Assembly: GCF_036227405.1 (NCBI RefSeq)
Contig: NZ_CP109473.1
Location: 6,386,001-6,450,000 of the forward strand
DNA from: Streptomyces sp. NBC_01460
GTDB taxonomy: Bacteria > Actinomycetota > Actinomycetes > Streptomycetales > Streptomycetaceae
Length of the DNA: 64,000 nucleotides
Reading direction: 5' to 3'
Position numbers and translations under genes: made by a program
In this document: one piece after another, positions 40,981 to 49,897 of the stretch
Position numbering within the stretch: position 1 is the stretch's first letter
Layout: each line of letters starts with the position of its first letter
Notes under the pieces: generated by a model
The model's input: only the letters and a program-made list of their open reading frames with translations
Told to the model about the DNA's origin: nothing
The model's database searches: none

Positions 40981-43550
40981 CCGGTACCTCTCGCACCCTG
41001 CCGGTGACCGACCTGTCCCTCGTCGTCCTCATCGGCGCCAGCGGATCGGGCAAGTCCACCTTCGCCCGCAAGAACTTCAAGCCCACCGAGGTCATCTCGT
41101 CGGACTTCTGCCGAGGTCTCGTCGCCGACGACGAGAACGACCAGAGCGCCAGCCGCGACGCCTTCGACGTGCTCCACTACATCGCGGGCAAACGCCTCGC
41201 GGCCGGCCGCCTCACCGTCGTGGACGCCACCAACGTGCAGCCCGAGAGCCGCAAGCAGCTCGTCCAGCTGGCCCGCGAGCACGACGTGCTGCCCATCGCC
41301 GTCGTGCTCGACCTGCCGGAAGAGGTCTGCCAGGCGCGCAACGCCGCCCGCCCCGACCGCTCCGGCATGCCCCGCCACGTCGTGCAGCGTCACCGCCGCG
41401 AGCTGCGCCGCTCCCTGCGCGGACTGGAGCGCGAAGGCTTCCGCAAGGTGCACGTCCTGCGCACCGAGGAGGAGGCCGACACCGCGGAGGTCGTCATCGA
41501 GCGCCGCTACAACGACCTCCGGCACCTCACCGGTCCGTTCGACATCATCGGCGACATCCACGGATGCAGTTCCGAGCTGGACACCCTGCTCGGTGAGCTG
41601 GGGTACAAGGACGGCGCGCACCCCGAGGGGCGTACCGCCGTGTTCGTCGGCGACCTCGTCGACCGCGGCCCCGACAGCCCCGGTGTGCTGCGCCGCGTCA
41701 TGTCCATGGTGGCGTCGGGGAACGCACTGTGCGTCCCCGGCAACCACGAGAACAAGCTCGGCCGCCATCTCAAGGGACGCAAGGTCCAGCACAGCCACGG
41801 TCTCGCCGAGACCGTGGAGCAGCTGGAGCGGGAGGACGCCGAGCACCCCGAGTTCCGCAAGGAGGTCGCGGAGTTCATCGACGGACTGGTCAGCCACTAC
41901 GTCCTCGACGAGGGCAAGCTGGTCGTCTGCCACGCGGGGCTGCCCGAGAAGTACCACGGGCGTACCTCGGGGCGGGTCCGCTCGCACGCCCTGTACGGGG
42001 AGACGACCGGCGAGACCGACGAGTTCGGCCTGCCCGTCCGCTACCCGTGGGCGGAGGACTACCGGGGCAGTGCCGCGGTGGTCTACGGGCACACCCCGGT
42101 GCCCGTGGCCTCCTGGGTGAACAACACGCTCTGCCTGGACACCGGCGCCGTCTTCGGCGGGAAGATGACGGCCCTGCGCTGGCCGGAGCGCGAGATCGTC
42201 GACGTGCCGGCCGAGCGCGTCTGGTACGAGCCCGTGAAGCCGCTGACCACCGAGGCCCCGGGAGGGCGTGAGGGCCGGCCGCTCGACCTCGCCGACGTGC
42301 AGGGCCGCCGCATCGTGGAGACCCGGCACATGGGCCGCGTCGCGGTGCGCGAGGAGAACGCGGCGGCGGCGCTGGAAGTCATGAGCCGCTTCGCCGTCGA
42401 CCCCCGGCTGCTGGCCTATCTGCCCCCGACGATGGCGCCGACCGCCACCTCCCACGAGGACGGCTTCCTGGAGCATCCGGCCGAGGCCTTCGCGCAGTAC
42501 CGTGCGGACGGCGTGGACAAGGTGGTCTGCGAGGAGAAGCACATGGGCTCGCGCGCCGTGGCTCTCGTCTGCCGCGACGCCGCGACGGCCCGCGAGCGCT
42601 TCGGCGTCGGGGGCGCCTCCCACGCCCCCGGCGGTGAGGGAGGTCCCACCGGCGCCCTGTACACCCGTACCGGGCGGCCGTTCCTGGACGACACGGCACT
42701 CACCGAGGTCGTCCTCGGCCGGTTGCGTACGGCGGTCACCGCCGCCGGACTCTGGGACGAGTGGGACACCGACTGGGTGCTGCTCGACGCCGAGCTGATG
42801 CCCTGGTCCCTCAAGGCCGCGGGCCTGCTCCGTTCGCAGTACGCGGCCGTGGGCGCCGCCGCGGGCGCGGTCCTGCCCGTGGCGGAGGGCGCCCTGGCGG
42901 CGGCGCTCGCCAGGGGCATCGACGTCGGCGACCTCGCCGGCCGTCAGCGGGAGCGCGCGACGGACGCCGCCGCCTTCACGGAGGCCTACCGCCGCTACTG
43001 CTGGAGCACCGAAGGGCTCGACGGTGTCCGGCTGGCGCCGTTCCAGATCCTTGCGGTGCAGGGCCGCTCCCTGGCCTCCGTGGCGCACGACGAGCAGCTG
43101 GCCTGGCTGGACCGCCTCGTCGAGCACGACCCGACCGGACTGCTCCAGGTCACGCGGCGTCTCGTCGTCGACACGGGTGACGAGGCCTCCGTGCGCTCCG
43201 GCGTCGACTGGTGGCTGGAGATGACCGGCCGCGGGGGCGAGGGCATGGTCGTCAAGCCGCTCGGCGCCGTGGTCCGGGACGCGAAGGGCAGGCTCGTCCA
43301 GCCGGGCATCAAGGTGCGCGGCCGGGAGTACCTGCGGATCATCTACGGCCCCGAGTACACGCGGCAGGAGAATCTGGAGCGTCTGCGCTCCCGGTTCCTC
43401 GGCCACAAGCGGTCGCTGGCCCTGCGGGAGTACGCCCTCGGCCTGGAGGCGCTCGACCGGCTGGCCGAGGGGGAGCCGCTCTGGCGGATCCACGAGGCGG
43501 TCTTCGCGGTGCTCGCCCTGGAGTCGGAGCCGGTCGACCCCCGGCTGTAG
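40977..43550 (+). CDS. pnkp: Bacterial polynucleotide kinase-phosphatase-ligase Pnkp
   Basis: An 857-residue three-domain RNA-repair enzyme. The kinase is at 1-165 with P-loop GASGSGKST (20-28) and a downstream Arg-rich lid. The phosphatase is at about 185-440 with GDIHG (192-196), GDLVDRGPDS and GNHENK. The ligase is at about 480-857 with the nucleotidyl lysine in EEKHMGS (Lys521). It heals broken RNA ends (5' phosphorylation, 2',3'-phosphate removal) and, with Hen1, seals them. The ATG overlaps the hen1 stop (ATGA), giving balanced synthesis. All catalytic motifs look intact. The pair repairs RNAs, notably tRNAs, cut by ribotoxins. Confidence 0.96.
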   Translation: MTGTSRTLPVTDLSLVVLIGASGSGKSTFARKNFKPTEVISSDFCRGLVADDENDQSASRDAFDVLHYIAGKRLAAGRLTVVDATNVQPESRKQLVQLAREHDVLPIAVVLDLPEEVCQARNAARPDRSGMPRHVVQRHRRELRRSLRGLEREGFRKVHVLRTEEEADTAEVVIERRYNDLRHLTGPFDIIGDIHGCSSELDTLLGELGYKDGAHPEGRTAVFVGDLVDRGPDSPGVLRRVMSMVASGNALCVPGNHENKLGRHLKGRKVQHSHGLAETVEQLEREDAEHPEFRKEVAEFIDGLVSHYVLDEGKLVVCHAGLPEKYHGRTSGRVRSHALYGETTGETDEFGLPVRYPWAEDYRGSAAVVYGHTPVPVASWVNNTLCLDTGAVFGGKMTALRWPEREIVDVPAERVWYEPVKPLTTEAPGGREGRPLDLADVQGRRIVETRHMGRVAVREENAAAALEVMSRFAVDPRLLAYLPPTMAPTATSHEDGFLEHPAEAFAQYRADGVDKVVCEEKHMGSRAVALVCRDAATARERFGVGGASHAPGGEGGPTGALYTRTGRPFLDDTALTEVVLGRLRTAVTAAGLWDEWDTDWVLLDAELMPWSLKAAGLLRSQYAAVGAAAGAVLPVAEGALAAALARGIDVGDLAGRQRERATDAAAFTEAYRRYCWSTEGLDGVRLAPFQILAVQGRSLASVAHDEQLAWLDRLVEHDPTGLLQVTRRLVVDTGDEASVRSGVDWWLEMTGRGGEGMVVKPLGAVVRDAKGRLVQPGIKVRGREYLRIIYGPEYTRQENLERLRSRFLGHKRSLALREYALGLEALDRLAEGEPLWRIHEAVFAVLALESEPVDPRL

Positions 43551-43597
43551 GAGCCGCCCCCGGCCGTAGGAGGGGCGCGGTCCCGGCCGCAGCAGGA

Positions 43598-43636
43598 CCG
43601 TGCCCCGGACGGGCGGCTCGCCCGTCCGGGGCACGG
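43598..43636. terminator. Perfect 17-bp stem-loop between convergent genes
   Basis: CCGTGCCCCGGACGGGC and GCCCGTCCGGGGCACGG flank a 5-base loop. It follows pnkp by 48 bases and precedes the stop of the convergent NTF2-like gene, so it probably acts in both directions. Confidence 0.8.
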
Positions 43637-43650
43637 CGGCCCTGGCGCGG

Positions 43651-43986
43651 TCAGCCGGTGATGCGCATCAGGCCGATGAGGCCCTCCCGCACGGTGAACG
43701 TGAAGTGGGACGGGCCGTTGAAGCCGTCCCCGCCGACCTGCGCCAGGACGGTGACGTCCTCGTCCCCGGGTCCCGCCGACACCTCGGTGACGTCGAGGGT
43801 GACGCGCGCGCCGATGAACTCCGCGTCGCTCCAGCCGTGCACCTCCTCGTACCCGGTGAACACGCGTCCCCAGTCGTCCACGGCGCCGTCCGGCGCGAAG
43901 GTCCGCAGCCAGGCGGCGGTGTCATGGGCGTTCGCGGCGTCCAGGAAGGCACTGACCACCGGGGGCAGGGGCGGGCTGGCCGGCAT
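43651..43986 (-). CDS. SnoaL/NTF2-like protein
   Basis: A 111-residue protein of the NTF2-like (SnoaL) fold: an opening helix (VVSAFLDAANAHDTAAWLRTFA), a strand-rich core (VDDWGRVFTGYEEVHGWSD) and an ending sheet (FNGPSHFTFTVREGLIGLMRITG). The fold serves cyclases, isomerases and scaffold proteins, so no reaction can be assigned. The ATG at 43986 has a GGAG-containing leader (AAGGAGCC). It is a monocistronic unit convergent with pnkp and divergent from arcA. Confidence 0.8.
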   Translation of the reverse strand: MPASPPLPPVVSAFLDAANAHDTAAWLRTFAPDGAVDDWGRVFTGYEEVHGWSDAEFIGARVTLDVTEVSAGPGDEDVTVLAQVGGDGFNGPSHFTFTVREGLIGLMRITG

Positions 43987-44216
43987 GGTGAGGCTCCTTC
44001 GAGGTGGGGGAGGGCCTCAGTCTCGGTGGCGGTGCCCCCGGGCGGCCCGGTCGGCACGCCGGTACCGGCGAACACCGCTCCCGTGGTGGACACCGCCGGA
44101 CGCGGCCGTACGCCATGAGCCGGGAACGGCCCTCGCCGGTGCCCGTTCCCGGCCTGCCCCGGAACGGGGTGGCGGTTCGCAGGGTGAACGGCGTCTCGCG
44201 CGGTGAGGATGAGGGC

Positions 44217-45449
44217 ATGGGATTCCATGTCGATTCCGAGGCCGGGCGGCTGCGCCGCGTCATCCTGCACCGCCCCGATCTGGAGCTGAAGCGGCTCACC
44301 CCCAGCAACAAGGACGCTCTTCTCTTCGACGACGTGCTCTGGGTGCGCCGCGCCAGGGAGGAACACGACGGTTTCGCCGATGTGCTGCGCGACCGGGGAG
44401 TGGAGGTCCATCTCTTCGGTGACCTGCTCCGGGAGTCCCTCGACATCCCGGTCGCGCGGCGACTCGTCCTGGACCGGGTCTTCGCGGAGAAGGAGTACGG
44501 GCCGCTCGCCACCGAGCATCTGCGTTCGGTGTTCGAGGAGCTGTCCGCCGCGGAGCTGACCGAAGCCCTCGTGGGCGGGATGACCAAGCGGGAGTTCCTG
44601 GAGCGGCACGCCGAGCCGACCTCCGTGCGCTTCCACGTCATGGATCTGGACGACTTCCTGCTCAGCCCCCTGCCCAACCACATCTTCACCCGCGACACCT
44701 CCGCCTGGATCTACGACGGCGTGTCCATCAACGCGATGCGCTGGCCGGCCAGACAGCGGGAGACCGTGCACTTCGAGGCGATCTACCGCCACCATCCCCT
44801 GTTCACCGGGCCCGAGGCCGGCGTCTTCCACCACTGGTCGGAGGGCCAGGACGACTATCCGTCCACCATCGAGGGCGGCGACGTCCTCGTCATCGGCCGG
44901 GGCGCCGTCCTGATCGGAATGAGTGAGCGCACCACCCCGCAGGCCGTGGAGATGCTGGCCAGAGGGCTCTTCGACGCGGGGTCGGCCCGGACGATCGTGG
45001 CCCTGGACATGCCGAAGCGCCGGGCGTTCATGCACCTCGACACGGTGATGACGATGATCGACGGTGACACGTTCACCAAGTACGCCGGACTCGGGATGCT
45101 CCGCTCCTACACGATCGAGCCGGGCACCGGCCCACGTGAGCTGAAGGTCACCGATCATCCGCCCGAGCACATGCACCGGGCGATCGCCGCCGCGCTCGGC
45201 CTGGACGCGATCCGGGTGCTCACCGCCACCCAGGACGTGCACGCGGCCGAGCGCGAGCAGTGGGACGACGGGTGCAACGTGCTGGCCGTGGAGCCCGGGG
45301 TCGTCGTCGCGTACGAGCGGAACGCCACCACCAACACGTATCTGCGCAACGAGGGCATCGAGGTCATCGAGATCTGTGGCAGCGAGCTGGGGCGGGGCCG
45401 GGGCGGCCCGCGCTGCATGAGCTGCCCCGTGGTGCGTGATCCCGTCTGA
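44217..45449 (+). CDS. arcA: Arginine deiminase
   Basis: A 410-residue arginine deiminase, which hydrolyses arginine to citrulline and ammonia in the cytosol. Family motifs are present: the N-terminal [55 protein letters not shown], and the catalytic cysteine at the C-terminal RCMSCP. The length is standard. I chose the ATG at 44217. It precedes arcB and an amino-acid permease, so arginine is probably converted to ornithine plus carbamoyl phosphate; no arcC carbamate kinase is present in the window. Confidence 0.95.
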   Translation: MGFHVDSEAGRLRRVILHRPDLELKRLTPSNKDALLFDDVLWVRRAREEHDGFADVLRDRGVEVHLFGDLLRESLDIPVARRLVLDRVFAEKEYGPLATEHLRSVFEELSAAELTEALVGGMTKREFLERHAEPTSVRFHVMDLDDFLLSPLPNHIFTRDTSAWIYDGVSINAMRWPARQRETVHFEAIYRHHPLFTGPEAGVFHHWSEGQDDYPSTIEGGDVLVIGRGAVLIGMSERTTPQAVEMLARGLFDAGSARTIVALDMPKRRAFMHLDTVMTMIDGDTFTKYAGLGMLRSYTIEPGTGPRELKVTDHPPEHMHRAIAAALGLDAIRVLTATQDVHAAEREQWDDGCNVLAVEPGVVVAYERNATTNTYLRNEGIEVIEICGSELGRGRGGPRCMSCPVVRDPV

Positions 45450-45493
45450 CGGACGGGGCCGTGTCACGGGCGGGGGACCGGGTGACGGACAAA

Positions 45494-45531
45494 GCACGGT
45501 GCCACGGACGAGGCACGGTGCCACGGACGAG
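45494..45531. repeat. Two perfect 19-bp tandem repeats between arcA and arcB
   Basis: A 19-base unit beginning GCACGGTGCC is duplicated at 45494-45512 and 45513-45531. It lies within a longer run (about 45466-45590) of degenerate GGGTGACG and ACGGACGAG words. Confidence 0.93.
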
Positions 45532-45682
45532 GGATCGGGTGACGACGAGGAGCCGGGTGACGGCGGGGGGAGCCGCGTACGGACGAGGCTGCTGACGGAA
45601 GTGCCTGTATAGCAATACGGTGGCTCGTATAGACTTCCAGGAAGCCGTCCGTACGCCTCAGCCCGACCCAGGAGCAGTCACC

Positions 45683-46699
45683 ATGGCCATAGACCTCACA
45701 GGCCGCCATTTCCTCAAGGAGCTGGACTTCACGGCCGAGGAGTTCCGCGGCCTGATCGCTCTCTCCGCCGAGCTCAAGGCCGCCAAGAAGGCGGGCGGCG
45801 AGGTGCGGCGGCTGTGCGGCAAGAACATCGCGCTGATCTTCGAGAAGACCTCGACCCGTACCCGCTGCGCGTTCGAGGTGGCCGCCGCCGACCAGGGCGC
45901 CTCCACGACGTACCTCGACCCCTCCGGCTCGCAGATGGGGCACAAGGAGTCGGTGAAGGACACCGCGCGGGTGCTCGGCCGGATGTTCGACGGCATCGAG
46001 TACCGGGGCGACAGTCAGGAGGCGGTCGAGGAGCTGGCGGCCTACGGCGGTGTGCCCGTCTTCAACGGGCTGACCGACGACTGGCACCCCACCCAGATGC
46101 TCGCCGACGTCCTCACGATGACCGAGCACAGCCCCAAGCCCCTGGAGGAGATCACCTTCGCCTACCTGGGCGACGCCCGCTTCAACATGGGCAACTCCTA
46201 CCTGATCACCGGGGCCCTGCTCGGCATGGACGTCCGGCTCGTCGCGCCCGCCGCCTACTGGCCGGCGCAGGAGGTCGTGGACCGGGCCCACAAGCTGGCC
46301 GAGTCCAGCGGGGCGCGCGTCACCCTCACCGAGGACGTGACCGAGGGCGTCCGGGGAGCCGACTTCGTCGTCACCGACGTCTGGGTCTCCATGGGGGAGC
46401 CCGTCGAGGTCTGGGACGAACGCATCGCCGCCCTCGCGCCGTATGCCGTGACCATGGACGTGCTGCGCGCCACGGGCAACGCCGACGTGAAGTTCATGCA
46501 CTGCCTCCCGGCCTACCACGACCTCGGCACGAAGGTGGCCAGGGGTATCCACGAGCGGCACGGCATCTCGGAGCTGGAGGTCACCGACGAGGTCTTCGAG
46601 TCCTCGCACTCGGTCGTCTTCGACGAGGCCGAGAACCGGATGCACACGATCAAGGCCGTGCTCGTCGCGACGCTGGCGGGCGACGCGCAAGGCGCATGA
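45683..46699 (+). CDS. arcB: Ornithine carbamoyltransferase (probably catabolic)
   Basis: A 338-residue ornithine carbamoyltransferase. The carbamoyl-phosphate loop is STRTRC, the ornithine/citrulline motifs are HPTQMLAD and MHCLPA. Placement after arcA suggests the catabolic direction, citrulline phosphorolysis. The ATG at 45683 follows AGGAG; an upstream GTG at 45620 is possible but less likely. GTAT-AGCA-ATAC at 45607-45618 and a nearby GTATAG lie upstream and may be promoter or operator elements. A strong terminator follows. Confidence 0.93.
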   Translation: MAIDLTGRHFLKELDFTAEEFRGLIALSAELKAAKKAGGEVRRLCGKNIALIFEKTSTRTRCAFEVAAADQGASTTYLDPSGSQMGHKESVKDTARVLGRMFDGIEYRGDSQEAVEELAAYGGVPVFNGLTDDWHPTQMLADVLTMTEHSPKPLEEITFAYLGDARFNMGNSYLITGALLGMDVRLVAPAAYWPAQEVVDRAHKLAESSGARVTLTEDVTEGVRGADFVVTDVWVSMGEPVEVWDERIAALAPYAVTMDVLRATGNADVKFMHCLPAYHDLGTKVARGIHERHGISELEVTDEVFESSHSVVFDEAENRMHTIKAVLVATLAGDAQGA

Positions 46700-46755
46700 A
46701 CATACACCCGATTGGGTGAAGATGCGCGTAAGTGGCTACGATGGTGCTACTTGGT

Positions 46756-46787
46756 GGGGTTCGGGCTCGCACGCCCGAACCCCTTTT
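46756..46787 (+). terminator. Rho-independent terminator after arcB
   Basis: GGGGTTCGGGC-TCGCAC-GCCCGAACCCC is a perfect 11-bp stem with a 6-base loop, directly followed by TTTT. It is the clearest intrinsic terminator in the window. A promoter-like TACGAT at about 46738 places it near the 5' end of a possible permease transcript. Confidence 0.85.
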
Positions 46788-46891
46788 CCATGTGCCGGTC
46801 CGCCATGTGCCCGGTCCGGAGCGCATGGCCAGCTGGGAGCCTCCCCACAGGCTCGGTCCCCCGCACCACCAGAGAAGAGACCCGTCCCCCC

Positions 46892-48370
46892 ATGAGTCCC
46901 GCCTCCTCCACCCCCCACATCCCTGCGCGCAGGCCCGGGGCCCGCGTCAAGAGCCCCGAGCTGCTGCTCGCCGAGTCCGGAGCCGACCTGGAAGGCCACG
47001 GTCTGCGGCGCAGCATGGGGCTGTTCCAGCTCGTCTGCTTCGGCGTCGGGGCGATCGTCGGCACCGGGATCTTCGTCGGACTCTCCGACAGCGTCGCCGA
47101 GGCGGGCCCCGCCGTGGTGGTCTCGTTCGCCCTCGCCGCCGTCACCTGCATCTTCACCGCCTTCTCCTTCGCCGAGCTCGGCGGGGCCATCCCGGTCTCC
47201 GGCAGCTCCTACTCCTTCGCCTACGCCACCCTCGGGGAACGCGTCGCGTTCCTGGTCGGCTGGTGCCTGCTGCTGGAGTACGGCGTCTCGGTCTCGGCGG
47301 TCGCGGTCGGCTGGAGCCAGTACGTCAACGAACTGCTCGACAGCCTGATCGGCTGGAGCCTGCCCGAGGCGCTCTCCTCCGGACCCGGCGACGGCGGGGT
47401 GATCAACCTGCCCGCGGTCGTCGTGGTCATGATGGCGGCCACCCTGCTGGTGCGCGGCATCAGGGAGAGCGCGGGTGCCACGGCGGCGATGGCGGTCCTG
47501 AAGATCGGCATCCTCGTCGCGTTCTGCGCGATCGCCTTCACCGCGTTCGAGGACGGTCACCTCTCGCCCTTCGCCCCCCAGGGCATGGCCGGGGTCACCG
47601 CAGGCGCGTCGGTGGCGTTCTTCTCGTACATCGGGTTCGACGCCATCACCACCGCCGGTGAAGAGGTCAGGAATCCCCGCCGGAACATCCCGATCGCGAT
47701 CATGGTCTGCATCGGCGTGGTCACGCTGCTCTACTGCGCCGTCGCCCTCGGCGCCATCGGCGCGCTGGGCGCGGACGCGGTGGGTGACAAGCCGGCCGCG
47801 CTGTCGCTGGTCGTCGACCAGGTCACCGAGTCGAGCGTGGGCGGCGGGATCGTCGCCTTCGGTGCCGTGGTGGCCATCGCGTCCGTCGTCCTCGCCGTGA
47901 TGTACGGCCAGACCCGGATCCTGATGTCGATGTCCCGTGACGGGCTGATCCCGCGGGTCTTCGAGCGGGTGTCGCCCAAGACCCGCACTCCGGTCGCCAA
48001 CACGTGGATCGTGGCGGTCGTCTTCGCGGTGCCGGCCGCGTTCTCCTCCCTCGACGTCGTCGTGAACCTGACGACCATCGGCACGCTCGCGACCATGGCC
48101 GTGGTCAACATCGCCGTCATGACCCTGCGTCGCCGCAACCCGGAGCTGAAGCGTTCGTTCCGGGTGCCGCTCTATCCGCTGAGCCCGATCCTGGGCGTCG
48201 GCTTCTGCCTGTACCTGATGTACGGCACGGGCTGGACGACCTGGGTGCAGTTCGTCGTCTTCCTCGCCGTGGGCGCCCTCGTGTACGCGGGGTACAGCCG
48301 CAGCCGCTCCCGGCTCGTCAGCCCCGGGGAGCCGGGGGACCGGGCGGCGTCGGAGCCGACCGGAGGGTGA
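46892..48370 (+). CDS. APC-family amino-acid permease
   Basis: A 492-residue transporter with about 12 membrane helices. The APC-superfamily signature at helix 1 is GVGAIVGTGIFV, followed by AELGGAIPVSGSSYSFAYATLGE. Helix 6 has SYIGFDAITTAGEEVRNPRRNIP. It belongs to the cationic or general amino-acid transporter group (YfnA/CAT-like). The ATG at 46892 is at the start of the conserved part. Position after arcA and arcB supports arginine or ornithine transport. A convergent ATPase gene overlaps its last 53 bases. Confidence 0.9.
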   Translation: MSPASSTPHIPARRPGARVKSPELLLAESGADLEGHGLRRSMGLFQLVCFGVGAIVGTGIFVGLSDSVAEAGPAVVVSFALAAVTCIFTAFSFAELGGAIPVSGSSYSFAYATLGERVAFLVGWCLLLEYGVSVSAVAVGWSQYVNELLDSLIGWSLPEALSSGPGDGGVINLPAVVVVMMAATLLVRGIRESAGATAAMAVLKIGILVAFCAIAFTAFEDGHLSPFAPQGMAGVTAGASVAFFSYIGFDAITTAGEEVRNPRRNIPIAIMVCIGVVTLLYCAVALGAIGALGADAVGDKPAALSLVVDQVTESSVGGGIVAFGAVVAIASVVLAVMYGQTRILMSMSRDGLIPRVFERVSPKTRTPVANTWIVAVVFAVPAAFSSLDVVVNLTTIGTLATMAVVNIAVMTLRRRNPELKRSFRVPLYPLSPILGVGFCLYLMYGTGWTTWVQFVVFLAVGALVYAGYSRSRSRLVSPGEPGDRAASEPTGG

Positions 48371-48776
48371 ACCAGACCGCCTTGCCGTACTCGGTGGGGC
48401 GGTGGCCGCAGGCTGAGCTGAGGGCGCGGATCAGGAGCAGTCCGCGCCCGTGCTCCTGCCACGGGTCCGGTGCCACGCCGGGCAGCAGACGGGACAGATC
48501 CCCGGGCGGGCCCGGGTCGTGGTCGTGGACCTCCACCTGGCAGCCGGACGCCAGGAGCTCGACCACCAGCTCGATGGGCCCCGAGCCGTCCGTGTGCTCC
48601 ACGGCGTTGGCGACCAGCTCCGCGGTCAGCAGCTCGGCGGTGTCACTGTCCGCGGGCGCGTCGAGGTCCGCCAGCGCGGTGCGGACGAGGGCGCGGGCGA
48701 TCGGCACCGCTGCCGTGGAGTGCGGCAGGGCGATGCGCCAGGAGCGGGGCGGCGGTGAGGGGACGTCGGGGGGCAC
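48318..48776 (-). CDS. RsbW-like serine-kinase-type ATP-binding protein
   Basis: A 152-residue GHKL-type ATP-binding protein. The N box is ELLTAELVANAVEHT, then VEVHDHDPGPPG and HGRGLLLIRALSSACG give the G1/G2 boxes. Streptomyces encodes many such stand-alone anti-sigma-like proteins of unknown partner. The GTG at 48776 lacks a strong ribosome binding site. Its 3' end overlaps the convergent permease gene by 53 bases, so transcripts would be antisense there. Confidence 0.85.
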   Translation of the reverse strand: MPPDVPSPPPRSWRIALPHSTAAVPIARALVRTALADLDAPADSDTAELLTAELVANAVEHTDGSGPIELVVELLASGCQVEVHDHDPGPPGDLSRLLPGVAPDPWQEHGRGLLLIRALSSACGHRPTEYGKAVWFTLRSAPTPPGPPAPRG

Positions 48777-49065
48777 GGCGGGGAGTTTCCGTTCGGGAGG
48801 GAGACAATCCGGCAGGGACGTCCGCCCCGGGGCTCCGGGGCCGCGTCCTCCGTCGCCGGACGGTACGGGCTTCTGTACCAGGACTTCCTGCGCTCAACCA
48901 TACGAAGCGCGACGCCTCAGACATAGAGGCTGCCGACCGGTGCAAAGGGGACCTTCGCCACAGTGACCCCATACGGCTCTATCGCGCACTCATGACGGAA
49001 GTCACAGATGAGTGATAGCTTCGAAACGCATCAGCAGCAGCCCGACGGCTGGAGGGGACCCTTCC

Positions 49066-49893
49066 ATGAGCCCGTTCACCGGCTCCGCCCCGCGTACGGA
49101 GCGCTGGCAGCATCTGCGCCTGACGACCCAGGACGGTGTGGCGACCGTCACGCTCGCCCGCCCCGAGAAGCTCAACGCGCTCACCTTCGGCGCCTACGCC
49201 GATCTGCGGGACCTCCTGGCCGAGCTCTCCCGCGAACGTTCCGTGCGGGCCCTCGTGCTCGCCGGTGAGGGGCGCGGCTTCTGCTCCGGCGGTGACGTCG
49301 ACGAGATCATCGGCGCCACGCTCGCCATGGACACCGCGCAGCTCCTGGACTTCAACCGGATGACCGGACAGGTCGTACGGGCGATCCGCGAGTGCCCCTT
49401 CCCCGTCGTCGCCGCCGTGCACGGCGTGGCCGCCGGAGCCGGAGCGGTCCTCGCCCTGGCAGCCGACTTCCGGGTCGCCGCCCCCTCCGCGCGCTTCGCC
49501 TTCCTCTTCACCGCCGTAGGGCTCTCCGGCGGTGACATGGGCGCCGCCTACCTCCTGCCCCGCGTCGTCGGCCTGGGGCATGCCACCCGGATCCTGATGC
49601 TCGGCGAAGCCGTCCGCGCCCCCGAGGCCGAGCGCATCGGGCTGATCAGCGAGATGACCGGCGAAGGGGAGGCCGACGCCCGGGCCGCCGCGCTGGCCAG
49701 GCGGCTGGCCGACGGCCCCGCCCTCGCGCTGGCCCAGACGAAGGCGCTCCTCACCGCCGAGCTCGACATGCCGCTCGCCGCTGCGGTCGAGATGGACGCC
49801 GCCACCCAGGCCCTGCTGATGAACGGCGAGGACTACGCCGAGTTCCACGCCGCCTTCACCGAGAAGCGGCCGCCGAAGTGGCGGGGCAGGTAG
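49066..49893 (+). CDS. Enoyl-CoA hydratase/isomerase family protein
   Basis: A 275-residue crotonase-fold enzyme. The oxyanion-hole motifs are GEGRGFCSGGDVDEI and AVHGVAAGAGAVLALAADFR. It carries a predicted catalytic-region segment GLSGGDMGAAYLLPRVVG typical of hydratases. GGAGGGGACC precedes the ATG at 49066. It is four bases from the aryl-CoA hydroxylase gene, so the two are co-translated. In context it would hydrate an enoyl-CoA formed from the ring-reduced aryl-CoA. Confidence 0.9.
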   Translation: MSPFTGSAPRTERWQHLRLTTQDGVATVTLARPEKLNALTFGAYADLRDLLAELSRERSVRALVLAGEGRGFCSGGDVDEIIGATLAMDTAQLLDFNRMTGQVVRAIRECPFPVVAAVHGVAAGAGAVLALAADFRVAAPSARFAFLFTAVGLSGGDMGAAYLLPRVVGLGHATRILMLGEAVRAPEAERIGLISEMTGEGEADARAAALARRLADGPALALAQTKALLTAELDMPLAAAVEMDAATQALLMNGEDYAEFHAAFTEKRPPKWRGR

Positions 49894-49897
49894 CGCG

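Noticed and set aside
40857..43634. A 925-residue open frame antisense to pnkp
   Set aside because: Pnkp has all three catalytic domains intact on the other strand; the antisense frame has no recognisable motif.
45600..45635. Arginine repressor (ARG box) upstream of arcB
   Set aside because: GTAT-AGCA-ATAC is symmetrical, but the match to the Streptomyces ARG box is too weak to call without a matrix score.
49008..49268. Short frame starting MSDSFETHQQQPDGW upstream of the enoyl-CoA hydratase
   Set aside because: Most of it lies inside the hydratase gene in another frame. A regulatory upstream frame is possible but unsupported.
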